A stretch of 64,000 bases of DNA from Vitreoscilla stercoraria DSM 513 (GCF_000382305.1 NZ_KB908018.1:200704-264703), one strand, 5' to 3'. Shown: positions 26,264 to 35,593, numbered from the stretch's first letter. Made by a program: numbers and translations. Notes: generated from the letters alone by a model not told the origin.

Positions 26264-27781
26264 ATGAAGTGGTTGAAACGTTTTCATTTGATTGTGCATA
26301 CGGTTTGGTATTTTGGTTTGCTGCAATTGCTCGATGGAGAATTGCGCCATCCTGTGCTGCGCTGGTTGATGGGCATTGTGCCACAATCGCAAGCGAGCCA
26401 AACGCACAGCAATCCTGTGCGTTTGCGTTTGGCTTTGGAAAAATTGGGACCGATTTTTGTCAAACTCGGACAAGTGTTATCGACCCGTCCTGATGTGATT
26501 CCTGCCGAATACAGCGTGGAATTGGCAAAATTGCAAGACCGTGTGCCTGCATTTGATGGTGGCGTGGCGATTGCGCAAATTGAACAAGCGTTTGGCAAAC
26601 CTTTGGAACAAATCTATTACCAATTTGAACGTGAACCTGTCGCCAGTGCTTCGATTGCGCAAGTGCATCAAGCGTATTTGTTTGATGAGGCAGGCGGTCA
26701 AGGGGTGCAAGTGGCGGTCAAAGTTTTGCGTCCTGATATTGCGCCTGTGATTGAGCAAGATTTGGCTTTGATGCATTTTGCGGCAGGTTGGATAGAGCGT
26801 TTGTTTAAAGATGGCAAGCGTTTGAAGCCGCGTGAAGTGGTGGCGGAGTTTGACAAATATTTGCATGACGAATTGGATTTGATGCACGAAGCGGCCAATG
26901 CCAGCCAATTGGGTCGAGATTTTGAAAACAGCAACATGTTGATTGTGCCGAAAGTGTATTTTGATTATTGCAGCCGCACGGTGATGACGATGCAATGGAT
27001 GAACGGCACGCCGATTTCAGACATCGCCACGCTCAAAGCCAAAGGCATAGATTTAAAACAATTGGCACGTTTTGGTGTGGAAATTTTCTTCACGCAAGTG
27101 TTTAAAAATGGCTTTTTCCATGCTGACATGCATCCGGGCAATATTTTTGTGGCGGATGATGGGCGTTATATTGCGTTGGATTTTGGCATTGTCGGCAGCT
27201 TGAACGAATACGACAAACGTTATTTGGCGGTCAATTTTTTGGCGTTTTTCAATCGCGATTATCACCGTGTCGCCACTGCACACATTGAATCGGGTTGGGT
27301 GCCTGCTGATACGCGTGCCGAAGAATTGGAAGCGGCAGTGCGAACCGTGTGCGAGCCGATTTTTAACCGTCCTTTGTCGCAAATTTCGTTTGGCTTAGTG
27401 TTGATGCGTTTGTTTGAAACCAGTCGCCGTTTCAATGTCGAGATTCAGCCGCAATTGGTGTTGTTGCAAAAAACTTTGCTCAATATTGAAGGTTTGGGCA
27501 GACAGCTAGACCCTGAACTGGATTTGTGGGCGACGGCAAAACCGTTTTTGGTCAATTGGATGAATGAGCAAATGGGTTTGAAAGCCTTGCGCAAAAATTT
27601 GATGAAAGAAGCACCCGATTGGGCGAATATCTTGCCAAGCTTGCCACGCAAAATCAACGATATTTTGGAACAGCAAAGCCGCAGCAACAGTTCTGAAAGC
27701 CTGTACAAACAATTGCGCAATCAGCAAGTTTTGTTGGTGATTTTGGTCTTGTTGGTCGGTGTGTTGGTATTCAAAGTGTGA
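26264..27781 (+). CDS. ubiB: Ubiquinone biosynthesis protein UbiB (ABC1/COQ8 kinase-like)
   Basis: An atypical protein-kinase-like ATPase (505 aa) that supports aerobic ubiquinone synthesis at the inner membrane. The family KxGQ motif is FVKLGQVLSTRPDVIP near residue 65. The ATP-site Lys is in VAVKVLRPD, the catalytic loop is HADMHPGNIFV near residue 286 and the metal motif is ALDFGIVG. One C-terminal membrane helix is seen (VLLVILVLLVGVLVF). A second ABC1 gene occurs at 53-55 kb; this one, next to ubiJ, is the canonical UbiB. Confidence 0.94.
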   Translation: MKWLKRFHLIVHTVWYFGLLQLLDGELRHPVLRWLMGIVPQSQASQTHSNPVRLRLALEKLGPIFVKLGQVLSTRPDVIPAEYSVELAKLQDRVPAFDGGVAIAQIEQAFGKPLEQIYYQFEREPVASASIAQVHQAYLFDEAGGQGVQVAVKVLRPDIAPVIEQDLALMHFAAGWIERLFKDGKRLKPREVVAEFDKYLHDELDLMHEAANASQLGRDFENSNMLIVPKVYFDYCSRTVMTMQWMNGTPISDIATLKAKGIDLKQLARFGVEIFFTQVFKNGFFHADMHPGNIFVADDGRYIALDFGIVGSLNEYDKRYLAVNFLAFFNRDYHRVATAHIESGWVPADTRAEELEAAVRTVCEPIFNRPLSQISFGLVLMRLFETSRRFNVEIQPQLVLLQKTLLNIEGLGRQLDPELDLWATAKPFLVNWMNEQMGLKALRKNLMKEAPDWANILPSLPRKINDILEQQSRSNSSESLYKQLRNQQVLLVILVLLVGVLVFKV

Positions 27782-27802
27782 TAGGGTTTTGATGTTGGTT
27801 TC

Positions 27803-27837
27803 AAGCGTCCTGTCAATGTTTACAGGACGCTTATTTA
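27803..27837. terminator. Terminator formed by an inverted DUS-like pair
   Basis: AAGCGTCCTGTCAA and TTTACAGGACGCTT pair imperfectly (one mismatch, C for A in the left copy). It lies between ubiB and the convergent sulfatase-like gene and can serve both. Confidence 0.75.
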
Positions 27838-27865
27838 TGGATTACAGCAGTGTTTGGAATTTAAG

Positions 27866-29284
27866 TCAGATGGTTTTAAAGTGGAACCAACTGACATGAT
27901 TGGATTTTAAAAACAGATGTGTTGGCTCATGTCCCCAAATAGGCGGCATATGGTCTCCAATAATCATGACTTCAGTACCTTGCATATTAGGGTGTTTTAG
28001 CAAATTAGAGAGGTTGTCAAAAAATTGGGTATGCAACATCAAGTTACGACAAAGATCACCATTGGTTTGTAAGCCAAATTGACTACAATTAAAGCGGTGA
28101 TTAACAATGTCATCTTGCGAAAAAGGTGAATGCGAGGTTAAGGTTAACCAATAAAAAAATAAGGGCTGTTCTGTATTTTTGCCAAACTCTTCAATAATGA
28201 TTGGCTTTAGAGCGTTGTCGCAAGTACCTTTAAAAGCAGTACAACGTGCTAATTGCAGTAAATGTTCGTTGAAAATGAGTTTGTCAAAACCAGCTTTGGG
28301 ATACCAAGACTGACGGTCATATAAAATACTAGTAGCCCCATGTAGAGCAATGGTGCGATAACCTTGTTGTTTAAGTTGGTTAGGCAAACAATGGGTAAAT
28401 GGATTGTGGGTTAATTTGCGAAAAGCATAGCCATTTCTTACATCCAAACGGCAAAGTTCTCGCAGTTCTGCTTGTACAGTAGCACCTTTGAAATCAAATG
28501 AACCTTGTTTGAAAAATTCAAATTGATGTTGTTGTTTCAAAGTTGCTAACATGGTGTCTTGTATGCCTTGCATACGTACACTACCCAATGATTCGGCTAC
28601 TATATACAGAATTTTTTTTGAAGGTGGATTTTTTAATTGCTCTTGGGCATTTTTTTGTGAAGGTTGTATAGGTATTAACTCAGGTTCTTTGAGCATGCTT
28701 TGATGGAAAGACACATCTTGGTTTTGGTATAACAAAGCACTCACACCATGTGCGATATAATAATTATTTCGCCCCATGAGGCTGCTTTTATATTGATCAT
28801 AACGGAAATCTAATGCCATATAAGCGAAGCCTAATAACAATAGAATGCTGGCGAATGTATACGTTTGGTGGAAGTATGATGTACTTTTACATGTAAAGAG
28901 CAGCCATGCTAACCATACAGTGAATAAAACTCCAATTAATATCAAATATCGTATGGGAGCAGTGGGAATAAAAGGTGCGAAATAAATTAAGGTGCTTAAA
29001 TCTAAAAATGGAAAAATCTGAATGCTTAAAGCCAGCGCATCCAGTAAAAAAGCGATACCAACGCTGATTAATCCTAAGCGGCGTAATAAAGGCGAGGATA
29101 ACAACAACAACAATAAGCCAAAAAGGTAGTCTAGATTGATAATCGGACGTGCTAAATTGTTAAACCATGCAATGCTTAAAAAAAAGATATTTGGCAGAAT
29201 AATCCATAAAACCAAAAAAATGAGTTGCTTAGTAGTGATATGGGGTAAGCTGAATTTACGACTTAATAAGGTGGGTAAATGCAT
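27866..29284 (-). CDS. Membrane sulfatase-superfamily transferase (LTA synthase/EptA-like)
   Basis: A 472-aa protein with about five N-terminal membrane helices (roughly residues 17-160) and a C-terminal alkaline-phosphatase-superfamily domain. LYIVAESLGSVRMQG supplies the first metal-binding acid, GATVQAELREL contains the likely Thr nucleophile, and VMIIGDHMPPIWG is the metal-binding D-H motif. Relatives move phosphoethanolamine or phosphoglycerol onto lipids, glycans or proteins. Directly downstream of two pilin genes, it might modify pilin, as phosphoform transferases do in Neisseria; this is inference. ATG 29284 is preferred because longer frames overlap the pilin gene. Confidence 0.75.
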   Translation of the reverse strand: MHLPTLLSRKFSLPHITTKQLIFLVLWIILPNIFFLSIAWFNNLARPIINLDYLFGLLLLLLSSPLLRRLGLISVGIAFLLDALALSIQIFPFLDLSTLIYFAPFIPTAPIRYLILIGVLFTVWLAWLLFTCKSTSYFHQTYTFASILLLLGFAYMALDFRYDQYKSSLMGRNNYYIAHGVSALLYQNQDVSFHQSMLKEPELIPIQPSQKNAQEQLKNPPSKKILYIVAESLGSVRMQGIQDTMLATLKQQHQFEFFKQGSFDFKGATVQAELRELCRLDVRNGYAFRKLTHNPFTHCLPNQLKQQGYRTIALHGATSILYDRQSWYPKAGFDKLIFNEHLLQLARCTAFKGTCDNALKPIIIEEFGKNTEQPLFFYWLTLTSHSPFSQDDIVNHRFNCSQFGLQTNGDLCRNLMLHTQFFDNLSNLLKHPNMQGTEVMIIGDHMPPIWGHEPTHLFLKSNHVSWFHFKTI

Positions 29285-29360
29285 GAGTGGCAATATGTCG
29301 AATAAATTTTTAGGTGACAAAAAATAGATTGTTAATAAGCAAAACTGGCAGCAATCTACA

Positions 29361-29391
29361 ATGAAAAAAGCGTGTAAATGATTACACGCTT
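29361..29391 (-). terminator. Intrinsic terminator after the major pilin gene
   Basis: The 10-bp arms AAGCGTGTAA / TTACACGCTT with an ATGA loop are followed, on the minus strand, by TTTTTTCA. It separates pilin transcription from the sulfatase-like gene. Confidence 0.85.
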
Positions 29392-29412
29392 GTCTAAAAT
29401 ACTTATTTAGAA

Positions 29413-29874
29413 TTAAGAGCCTGAGCCTGCTGCACCAGTACATTCAGTAGGTTTGAACTTCTCTTTGAAGTTTGAACCGCCTGCAATAACACAAGTCCAT
29501 GCGCCGTCAGCTGCACGAGTCAACGTCATGGTTGCGGTAGTGATGCCTGAGTTAGCACTTCCGTTGAAAGTAGCTTGCAAATTACCAACACCAGTAGCAG
29601 GTAAGTTGTCAGTCAACTCCATCAAGTTTGAAGAGTCAGCTTTAACACCGATGTAGCCATCAGCTGCTGGGTCTGCAATTTGAGGATCACGACCTTCAAA
29701 CAACTCTACGTCAGCCAAGCGAGTAGCGTTTTTCATTTCAGAGTAAACGCGAGTAACTTGTGATTTGGTGATGTAATCTTGGTACATAGGCAATGCGATG
29801 GCAGCCAAAATACCGATAATCGCGATTACGATCATCAACTCAATTAAGGTAAAACCTTGTTGTAATGATTTCAT
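29413..29874 (-). CDS. pilE: Type IVa pilin (major-pilin-like)
   Basis: A 153-aa prepilin. The short basic leader MKSLQQG is followed by FTLIELMIVIAIIGILAAIALPMYQDYITKSQ, with PilD cleavage after Gly7 and the conserved Glu5. The C terminus has a two-cysteine disulfide loop (TCVIAGG ... TECTG). An ideal CCAGGAGACAACA site suggests high expression, so this is the better candidate for the major subunit. The symbol is by family; whether it is the major pilin is inferred. Confidence 0.88.
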   Translation of the reverse strand: MKSLQQGFTLIELMIVIAIIGILAAIALPMYQDYITKSQVTRVYSEMKNATRLADVELFEGRDPQIADPAADGYIGVKADSSNLMELTDNLPATGVGNLQATFNGSANSGITTATMTLTRAADGAWTCVIAGGSNFKEKFKPTECTGAAGSGS

Positions 29875-29941
29875 TGTTGTCTCCTGGAAAAAGGTAAACG
29901 GTTAATTTAATTTTTAGCAAATTTTATATTTATGCTAATTA

Positions 29942-30442
29942 TTAAGTTTGTAGCTCGCAATTTTGAACATTGAGGGACTGATCCCATTGGTCATTTGCGG
30001 ATGGATTATACACGCATTTCCATTCATTATTGATTATGGATAATCTAAGTTTGACATTTTGCAAGCTTGGTACGGCTTTTTGGTTAAATGTCACTTCCAA
30101 TGATTCAAAATTACCTTGCGCATTTTCAATAATGTGTGGGTTATATATCAAATCTGACTGTGGTTTGTCTTTATCTAAACCAATATATTCGTAAAAAGTA
30201 CCTTGAGCAGTCAACGAACCTTCTTTATCAGGTTCTAATGTCGGTTGATTGCCTTGTGACAAAATACTGTTGATATTAGTACGTGCTACTGTCAGTTCGT
30301 ATACCACTCGTGTAAATTGTGTTTTTGCGATGTATTTTTGGTACATTGGCAAAGCAACTGCAGTAATAATACCAATTATTGCAATAACGACCATCAATTC
30401 AATCAGGGTAAAGCCATGTTGGCGTTGTGTTTTCACTTTCAT
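29942..30442 (-). CDS. Second type IV pilin
   Basis: A 166-aa prepilin with leader MKVKTQRQHG and class-IVa N-helix FTLIELMVVIAIIGIITAVALP including Glu5. The globular part is unlike its neighbour except at the first 45 residues, but the C-terminal disulfide pair is kept (WKCVYNP ... NCELQT). It is 67 bases upstream of the other pilin in the same direction, probably a diverged tandem duplicate. It could be an alternative major pilin or a minor pilin; it does not resemble the DUS receptor ComP. Confidence 0.85.
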   Translation of the reverse strand: MKVKTQRQHGFTLIELMVVIAIIGIITAVALPMYQKYIAKTQFTRVVYELTVARTNINSILSQGNQPTLEPDKEGSLTAQGTFYEYIGLDKDKPQSDLIYNPHIIENAQGNFESLEVTFNQKAVPSLQNVKLRLSIINNEWKCVYNPSANDQWDQSLNVQNCELQT

Positions 30443-30551
30443 GATGCAAATCCCGAGATGTGTGATGATTGTTGTTTTTTGTCATTGACTCCACTATAAA
30501 GCTAAATTTTAAATATTTTAGGTTAAATTGATTAAAGGGCTTTTGCAGGTG

Positions 30552-33242
30552 TTAAACGGTATTTATGTCAAACAAATTATGCCAAAGCTCTATAACATTC
30601 TGATAATTCATCAGTAAACTTGAGTCCACTATAATTTCGGAATGGTCTTTTAGGTTGCTTAAGTGCTGAACGCGTCGATAATGGCGATAAGCGGTCTGTG
30701 CTTGCTCGGCCAATTTGACCGAAATCAAATTTTCAGCCGCAGCCATGCCAAGCAGCGCAATGTTGCCATAGTTTTGTGTCAGTTGTGGGAAAGTATGGGC
30801 ATGGGCTAACACCAAGTATTGCACCATGAATTCCACATCCACAATGCCACCACGCGCGTATTTGACGTTGTTTTCAAGCGGCGGATGCGTTGGCAGCATT
30901 TTGTCACGCATGGCGACAATCTCGGTTTTCAAAGTTTTGACATCGCGCGATTGGGTTAAAATTTGATGGCGAATGTCTTCAAACATGTGTCCAACGGCTT
31001 CATCACCACAGACAAAACGTGCGCGGGTTAAGGATTGGTGCTCCCAAGTCCATGCTTTTTCCAATTGGTATTTGCGAAAAGCGTCTACCGATACGCCAAT
31101 TTGTCCTGCATCGCCATCAGGGCGCAAACGCAAATCCACATCGTACAGGCCGCCTGCTGCGGTGGTGGCTGAAAGCCATGTGGTCAAACGGGTAATCAAG
31201 CGGCTGTAATTGGCGTAAGCATCCGGATGTGCATCGTCGTAAATGAACACCAAATCCAAATCAGAGGCATAAGCCAGCTCTTTGCCACCGAGTTTGCCAT
31301 AGCCGATAATGGCGATTTTGGGTGTTTCGGTGTGGGTGTTTTTCAGGCCGCTCCATAAGTGTTGTAAGGCGCTGCTTAACACGCAATCTGCCAACAACGA
31401 CAATTCGTCTGAAATGGCTTCTACCGTCCACAAATTGTCCAAGTCTTGTACCGCCAAGCGAAAGACTTGTGAGTGTTGGTAGTGGCGCAAAGCATCCATT
31501 TGCGCTTCCACATCGCCATGACACGCACACAAATTGGCATTGAGTTCTTGGCAAGATTTTTGCCAATCGTGTTCTTTCACCCACAATTGCTTGCCCAATA
31601 AATCGTCCAATAAAATCGGATGGCGCATCAAATAATCCGCCAACCATTGGCTGTCCCCAATAATGTGCGCCAAACGCTTTAAGGCTTCGGGCTTTTCTTC
31701 TAGCAAAGCCAAATAAGACGAGCGGCGATTGATGGTATCGACAAAGTCCAACAGGCGAATCAAGGTTTTGGTGGCATGGTCGGTAGCGGAGGCGGCAGCA
31801 AACAAATGCGGCATCAATTTTTGTACTCGAGTTTGAGCGGTATTGCTCAAATGACGGTAGCGGCTGCTTTGGTAAATGGTTTGTAGACGGTTGATAATGG
31901 TATCGGCTTCAAAACCTTGTTGGTTTAAAAACTCACGCAGTTGAACATGATGGTCATCTACCGATTCTTCCCAATTGTATGTATCCAGTGGGGTTTGGGT
32001 ATCTTGTTCGTCAGGATTGCCCAAAACTTGCACAAAAATGCCATTCACAAATTGGCGATGTTCGTTTAAAGCGTCCTGAAAGCTTGCATAAGTGTCAAAA
32101 CCCATGCTTTGCGCCAATAAGATTTGTGTGTGTTCTTGCTCTGGCAGGGTTTGGGTTTGTTGGTCGTCCCAATATTGCAAACGGTGCTCGGTATCACGCA
32201 AAAAGCGATACGCTTCCAGCAATTTATCGCTGGTTTTGTGTTCTAAAATACCCAATTGGCTTAGGAGTGTTAACGTACCTTGCGTGTCTTTGCGCTGTAA
32301 TTGGCGTACCCGACCACCGCGGATTAATTGAAAAATTTGGGCGATGAATTCTACTTCGCGTATGCCACCCGCACCGAGCTTGATATTGTCAGTCATGCCT
32401 TTTTTGGTGACTTCTTGGCGAATTTGGCTGTGCAAAGAGCGCATGCCTTCATAAGCATCAAAATCCAAATATTTGCGATACACAAATGGTCGCACCAAAT
32501 TGGCAATGTCGTTTTTGCCTGCGGTGATAATGCGTCCTTTGATCCAAGCATAGCGTTCCCATTCACGTCCTTGGGTAATCAAATAACGTTCTAAAGCACT
32601 TTCGCTTAAGACCAAAGCGCCCGATTCGCCATCAGGACGCAAGCGCATGTCCACGCGGAATACTTGCCCTTCAGCAGTCAAATCATTGAGCAAAGCAATG
32701 ATTTTTTGTCCGACTTTGGTAAAAAATTCAACATTGCTACGTGGGCGTTTGCCTTCGGTTTCGCCACTTTCAGGAAACACAAAAATCAAATCAATGTCAG
32801 ACGAGACGTTCAACTCATAACCGCCCATTTTGCCCATGCCAATGACAGTCAACTCTTGCACTTCACCGCTCATGCTGCCAATAGGCTGGCCATACATATG
32901 TTGGTAATGATGGTGAGCATAATTTGAGGCAATATTGACGGCAAAGTCGGCAAAAATAGTGATGCTGTTGGTCACTTCGCTCAACGGTGCCAAACGACAC
33001 AAATCCCGAGTCATGATTTGCACCATAACATGACGACGCAAAATGCGCAGTTCTCGAGCCAGAGCCTCTTCGTTGCGAGCCTCTATCCACTCTTGCCACG
33101 GGGCAAATTGTTCAAAATCGGTGAGGCTTAAAGGTCGTTGTAGCCATGCATCTAAACAATCGACATGCAAACGCTGATTGTCTAATTGCCTTTGTAGATA
33201 AAGAGAATAAGGGCGGGCTTGGTCTAAGTATTGAGTGCTCAT
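30552..33242 (-). CDS. glnE: Bifunctional glutamine synthetase adenylyltransferase/deadenylase
   Basis: GlnE (896 aa) adds or removes AMP on glutamine synthetase in response to PII and glutamine. Two nucleotidyltransferase domains are visible: the N-terminal one with GKMGGYELNVSSDIDLIFVF near residue 155 and the C-terminal one with GKLGGKELAYASDLDLVFIYD near residue 655. Each carries the DxD metal pair. GGIREVEFIAQ and GGIVDVEFMVQ repeat after them. Somewhat shorter than E. coli (946). Divergent from the nitrilase-family gene. Confidence 0.96.
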   Translation of the reverse strand: MSTQYLDQARPYSLYLQRQLDNQRLHVDCLDAWLQRPLSLTDFEQFAPWQEWIEARNEEALARELRILRRHVMVQIMTRDLCRLAPLSEVTNSITIFADFAVNIASNYAHHHYQHMYGQPIGSMSGEVQELTVIGMGKMGGYELNVSSDIDLIFVFPESGETEGKRPRSNVEFFTKVGQKIIALLNDLTAEGQVFRVDMRLRPDGESGALVLSESALERYLITQGREWERYAWIKGRIITAGKNDIANLVRPFVYRKYLDFDAYEGMRSLHSQIRQEVTKKGMTDNIKLGAGGIREVEFIAQIFQLIRGGRVRQLQRKDTQGTLTLLSQLGILEHKTSDKLLEAYRFLRDTEHRLQYWDDQQTQTLPEQEHTQILLAQSMGFDTYASFQDALNEHRQFVNGIFVQVLGNPDEQDTQTPLDTYNWEESVDDHHVQLREFLNQQGFEADTIINRLQTIYQSSRYRHLSNTAQTRVQKLMPHLFAAASATDHATKTLIRLLDFVDTINRRSSYLALLEEKPEALKRLAHIIGDSQWLADYLMRHPILLDDLLGKQLWVKEHDWQKSCQELNANLCACHGDVEAQMDALRHYQHSQVFRLAVQDLDNLWTVEAISDELSLLADCVLSSALQHLWSGLKNTHTETPKIAIIGYGKLGGKELAYASDLDLVFIYDDAHPDAYANYSRLITRLTTWLSATTAAGGLYDVDLRLRPDGDAGQIGVSVDAFRKYQLEKAWTWEHQSLTRARFVCGDEAVGHMFEDIRHQILTQSRDVKTLKTEIVAMRDKMLPTHPPLENNVKYARGGIVDVEFMVQYLVLAHAHTFPQLTQNYGNIALLGMAAAENLISVKLAEQAQTAYRHYRRVQHLSNLKDHSEIIVDSSLLMNYQNVIELWHNLFDINTV

Positions 33243-33334
33243 GATGTTGGCTGCATAATTGGTGCAATGCAGCTATCATAGCGATTTTAAAGATGGCTGA
33301 ACAGTTTCTTATTTAACTTCAAAGGATGTGGGAT

Positions 33335-34135
33335 ATGACCATTACAGTGGCGGCGATTCAAATGGTGTCCACCACCGACCCTGAGCAAAACATGGCAACG
33401 GCACAGCGTTTGCTCGAACAAGCCGCGGCTCAAGGGGCGCAATGGGCGTTATTGCCCGAATATTGGCCGATTATGGGGCGCAAAGACACCGATAAAGTGG
33501 CGTTTGCCGAAGAGTTTGGTGCAGGCGCATTGCAAACGTTTTTGTCTGAAACTGCCAAACGCTTGGGCATGGTTATCATCGGTGGCACGATTCCCTTGCA
33601 AAGCGAAGCCGACGGCAAGGTGTTGAACACAATGTTGACATATGATCGTGAAGGCAAGCTGATAGGTCGTTACGACAAAATGCATTTGTTTGGTTTTCAA
33701 GGTTTGGGTGAATCTTACCAAGAATCGGACACGATTTTGTCGGGTTCGGACATTCCCAAATTGGAAATAGATGGCATCAGTGTGGCGCAAGGCATTTGTT
33801 ATGATGTGCGTTTTCCTGAGTTTTTCAGGGCGCAATTGCCGTTTGATGTGTTGTTATTGCCTGCGGCATTCACCCACACCACAGGACAAGCGCATTGGGA
33901 ATTGCTATTGCGAGCGCGAGCGGTTGAGAATCAGTGCTATGTGTTGGCGTGTGGGCAAGGCGGGACGCATGAAAGTGGGCGCAAAACTTGGGGACAATCG
34001 ATGTTAATCGATCCTTGGGGCGAGATTGTCAATCAATTGGCGAACCACGAAGGCATCGTCATGGGCGACATTGATTTACAAAAAGTCAAATCCATCCGCA
34101 GCAAATTGCCAGCTTTAAGACACCGTTGTTTGTAA
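33335..34135 (+). CDS. Carbon-nitrogen hydrolase (Nit/omega-amidase-like)
   Basis: A nitrilase-superfamily amidohydrolase (266 aa). The Glu-Lys-Cys triad is E in LLPEYWPIMG, K in GRYDKMHLFGF and C in GICYDVRFPEFFR. The closest type is the Nit1/Nit2 branch, whose members hydrolyse deaminated glutathione or alpha-ketoglutaramate; the exact substrate is not certain. ATG 33335 has AAAGGA at the right distance, so ATG 33326 is less likely. Confidence 0.88.
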   Translation: MTITVAAIQMVSTTDPEQNMATAQRLLEQAAAQGAQWALLPEYWPIMGRKDTDKVAFAEEFGAGALQTFLSETAKRLGMVIIGGTIPLQSEADGKVLNTMLTYDREGKLIGRYDKMHLFGFQGLGESYQESDTILSGSDIPKLEIDGISVAQGICYDVRFPEFFRAQLPFDVLLLPAAFTHTTGQAHWELLLRARAVENQCYVLACGQGGTHESGRKTWGQSMLIDPWGEIVNQLANHEGIVMGDIDLQKVKSIRSKLPALRHRCL

Positions 34136-34147
34136 AAGGTTGGTTTT

Positions 34148-34177
34148 AAGCGTCCTGTAAAAGTTTACAGGACGCTT
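34148..34177. terminator. Terminator formed by a perfect inverted DUS-like pair
   Basis: AAGCGTCCTGTAAA and TTTACAGGACGCTT form a 14-bp stem with a 2-base loop, directly after the hydrolase gene. Confidence 0.85.
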
Positions 34178-34295
34178 GTTGATTTAAAATCTGATTTTGA
34201 TTTAAAAAAGCTATGTTGTCATCGCATTTATGCGCCGATGAAGTCGGTGGCGTTTGTTACAATGCGGCATTCAACTGAGAAAAAGGATGCTGCCA

Positions 34296-35084
34296 ATGAG
34301 TTTGTATTATGTGATTTCGCCTGCGAAAAACTTGGATGAAGCCACGCCTGTTCCTGTAAAAACGCACAGCAGCATTGCTTTTGCCGATGACACTCAAATG
34401 TTGATGGATGTTTTACAGACCTTGTCGCCACAAGATATTGCCAAATTGATGGGCGTGTCGGACAAAATCGCCCGTTTGAATGTGGAACGCAATGGACAGT
34501 TTCAATTGCCAATCACTTTGGACAATGGCGGCAAACAAGCTTTGTTTTTGTTCAAAGGCGATGTGTACGAAGGCATGGATGCTTATCATTTGGCGCCTGA
34601 AGCGTTGGCGTATTTGCAAGAGCGTTTGGGGTTGTTATCGGGTTTGTATGGTTTGTTGCGACCATTGGATTTGATGCAAGCGTATCGTTTGGAAATGGGT
34701 ACGGCTTTGAAAAACCCTCGTGGCGACAATTTGTACCAATTTTGGGGCAAGCGCATCACTGCTTTGCTCAATGAGCGCATGGCGCAAGCGGGCGCGACGG
34801 CATTGGTGAATTTGGCGTCACAAGAGTATTTTAAATCTGTGCAAGAACGTGATGTGAATGTGCCGATTATCACGCCTGTGTTCAAAGACGAGAAAAACGG
34901 TCAATACAAAATCATCAGTTTTTATGCCAAACGTGCGCGTGGCTTGATGGTGAAATATGCATCAGAACGCCAAATTCAAAATGTGGAAGATTTAAAACAG
35001 TTTGATTTGGAAGGTTATCAATATTGTGAAGTGGATTCAAATTCAAATACTTGGGTATTTAAGCGTCCTGAAGGTGTAAAATAA
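34296..35084 (+). CDS. yaaA: Peroxide stress protein YaaA (DUF328)
   Basis: A YaaA-family protein (262 aa), which in E. coli limits free iron and DNA damage during peroxide stress. The opening ISPAKNLDE, the segment LSGLYGLLRPLDLMQAYRLEMG and YFKSV are typical. ATG 34296 is preceded by AAAAGGA. The gene is the last one before the tRNA-Ser that begins the ter island. Confidence 0.94.
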   Translation: MSLYYVISPAKNLDEATPVPVKTHSSIAFADDTQMLMDVLQTLSPQDIAKLMGVSDKIARLNVERNGQFQLPITLDNGGKQALFLFKGDVYEGMDAYHLAPEALAYLQERLGLLSGLYGLLRPLDLMQAYRLEMGTALKNPRGDNLYQFWGKRITALLNERMAQAGATALVNLASQEYFKSVQERDVNVPIITPVFKDEKNGQYKIISFYAKRARGLMVKYASERQIQNVEDLKQFDLEGYQYCEVDSNSNTWVFKRPEGVK

Positions 35085-35108
35085 TTCAGATTTTGATGCA
35101 AAAAATGC

Positions 35109-35137
35109 TTGCCAAGTTATTTTTTGTAACGTAATAT
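35109..35137 (+). promoter_or_regulatory. Sigma70 promoter of tRNA-Ser copy 1
   Basis: TTGCCA, 17-base spacer, TAATAT; the -10 ends 16 bases before the tRNA. Confidence 0.7.
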
Positions 35138-35153
35138 GCGTTTCTTCAAAGAC

Positions 35154-35244
35154 GGAAGCGTGGCAGAGCGGTTGAATGCAACGGTCTTGAAAACCGTCGA
35201 GGGCTTATACCCCTCCGTGAGTTCGAATCTCACCGCTTCCGCCA
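35154..35244 (+). tRNA. tRNA-Ser(UGA), copy 1
   Basis: A 91-nt class II tRNA with long variable arm and encoded CCA. The acceptor GGAAGCG pairs with CGCTTCC, the anticodon loop is CTTGAAA (UGA), and the T-loop is GTTCGAATC. It is identical base for base to the copy at 49826-49916, and together they bracket the ter cluster. Confidence 0.96.
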
Positions 35245-35251
35245 ATATTAA

Positions 35252-35289
35252 AAAACAAGCCCTTGTGTATGCAAGGGCTTGTTTTTTTG
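35252..35289 (+). terminator. Intrinsic terminator after tRNA-Ser copy 1
   Basis: AAACAAGCCCTTG / CAAGGGCTTGTTT form a 13-bp stem, followed by T7. Confidence 0.9.
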
Positions 35290-35325
35290 TGTCTTTCTTC
35301 AATAAATATGGTCATGTTTGTGCGT

Positions 35326-35338
35326 TTTACAGGCCGCT
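35326..35338. repeat. DUS-like variant word (GCCGC form)
   Basis: TTTACAGGCCGCT. Its complement supplies the stop codon of the minus-strand remnant. Confidence 0.65.
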
Positions 35339-35473
35339 GCCATGATGCATTTGCCGCTTTGAATGTCCACGTATTTTGCTACTGAATCCATCAATTTGAG
35401 TATATTGCTCCAAATCTTCTTCATAACTAAAACCATTGGCCGATTGTTGGCTTTTTTTGAGGTGTGAAGATAC
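35327..35473 (-). pseudogene. Orphan reading-frame remnant without a start codon
   Basis: 48 open codons on the minus strand end in TAA. The frame reads ...SQQSANGFSYEEDLEQY... and ends HHGSGL-stop. It is bounded upstream by a stop, has no start codon near its beginning and no ribosome-binding site. The hydrophilic, acidic-then-basic composition looks more like protein than random sequence, so it may be the 3' end of a gene destroyed when the ter cluster arrived next to the tRNA. I do not recognise the family. Confidence 0.3.
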
Positions 35474-35593
35474 TTATTTACTTGTGTGATTTTTGTGATA
35501 AATTATATGAACAACAAATATTTACATGTTAAATGTATTTTAATTTGGCATTGAAATACTCATTTTTGAATCGTTTTCAGAGGAGTGGTTTGT

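Larger units (their letters stand above)
35245..35593. other. Region between tRNA-Ser and the first ter gene
   Basis: It holds the tRNA terminator, a minus-strand ORF remnant (35327-35473) and an AT-rich promoter-like stretch. TTGTGT (35482) and TATATG (35504) are 16 bases apart, and TGTGAT occurs twice in direct repeat around 35485-35498, which might be a regulator site. No complete gene is seen. Confidence 0.5.

Noticed and set aside
29942..30442. Second pilin as the DUS receptor ComP
   Set aside because: The globular domain does not match the ComP features I know; only the shared pilin N-helix and disulfide are present.
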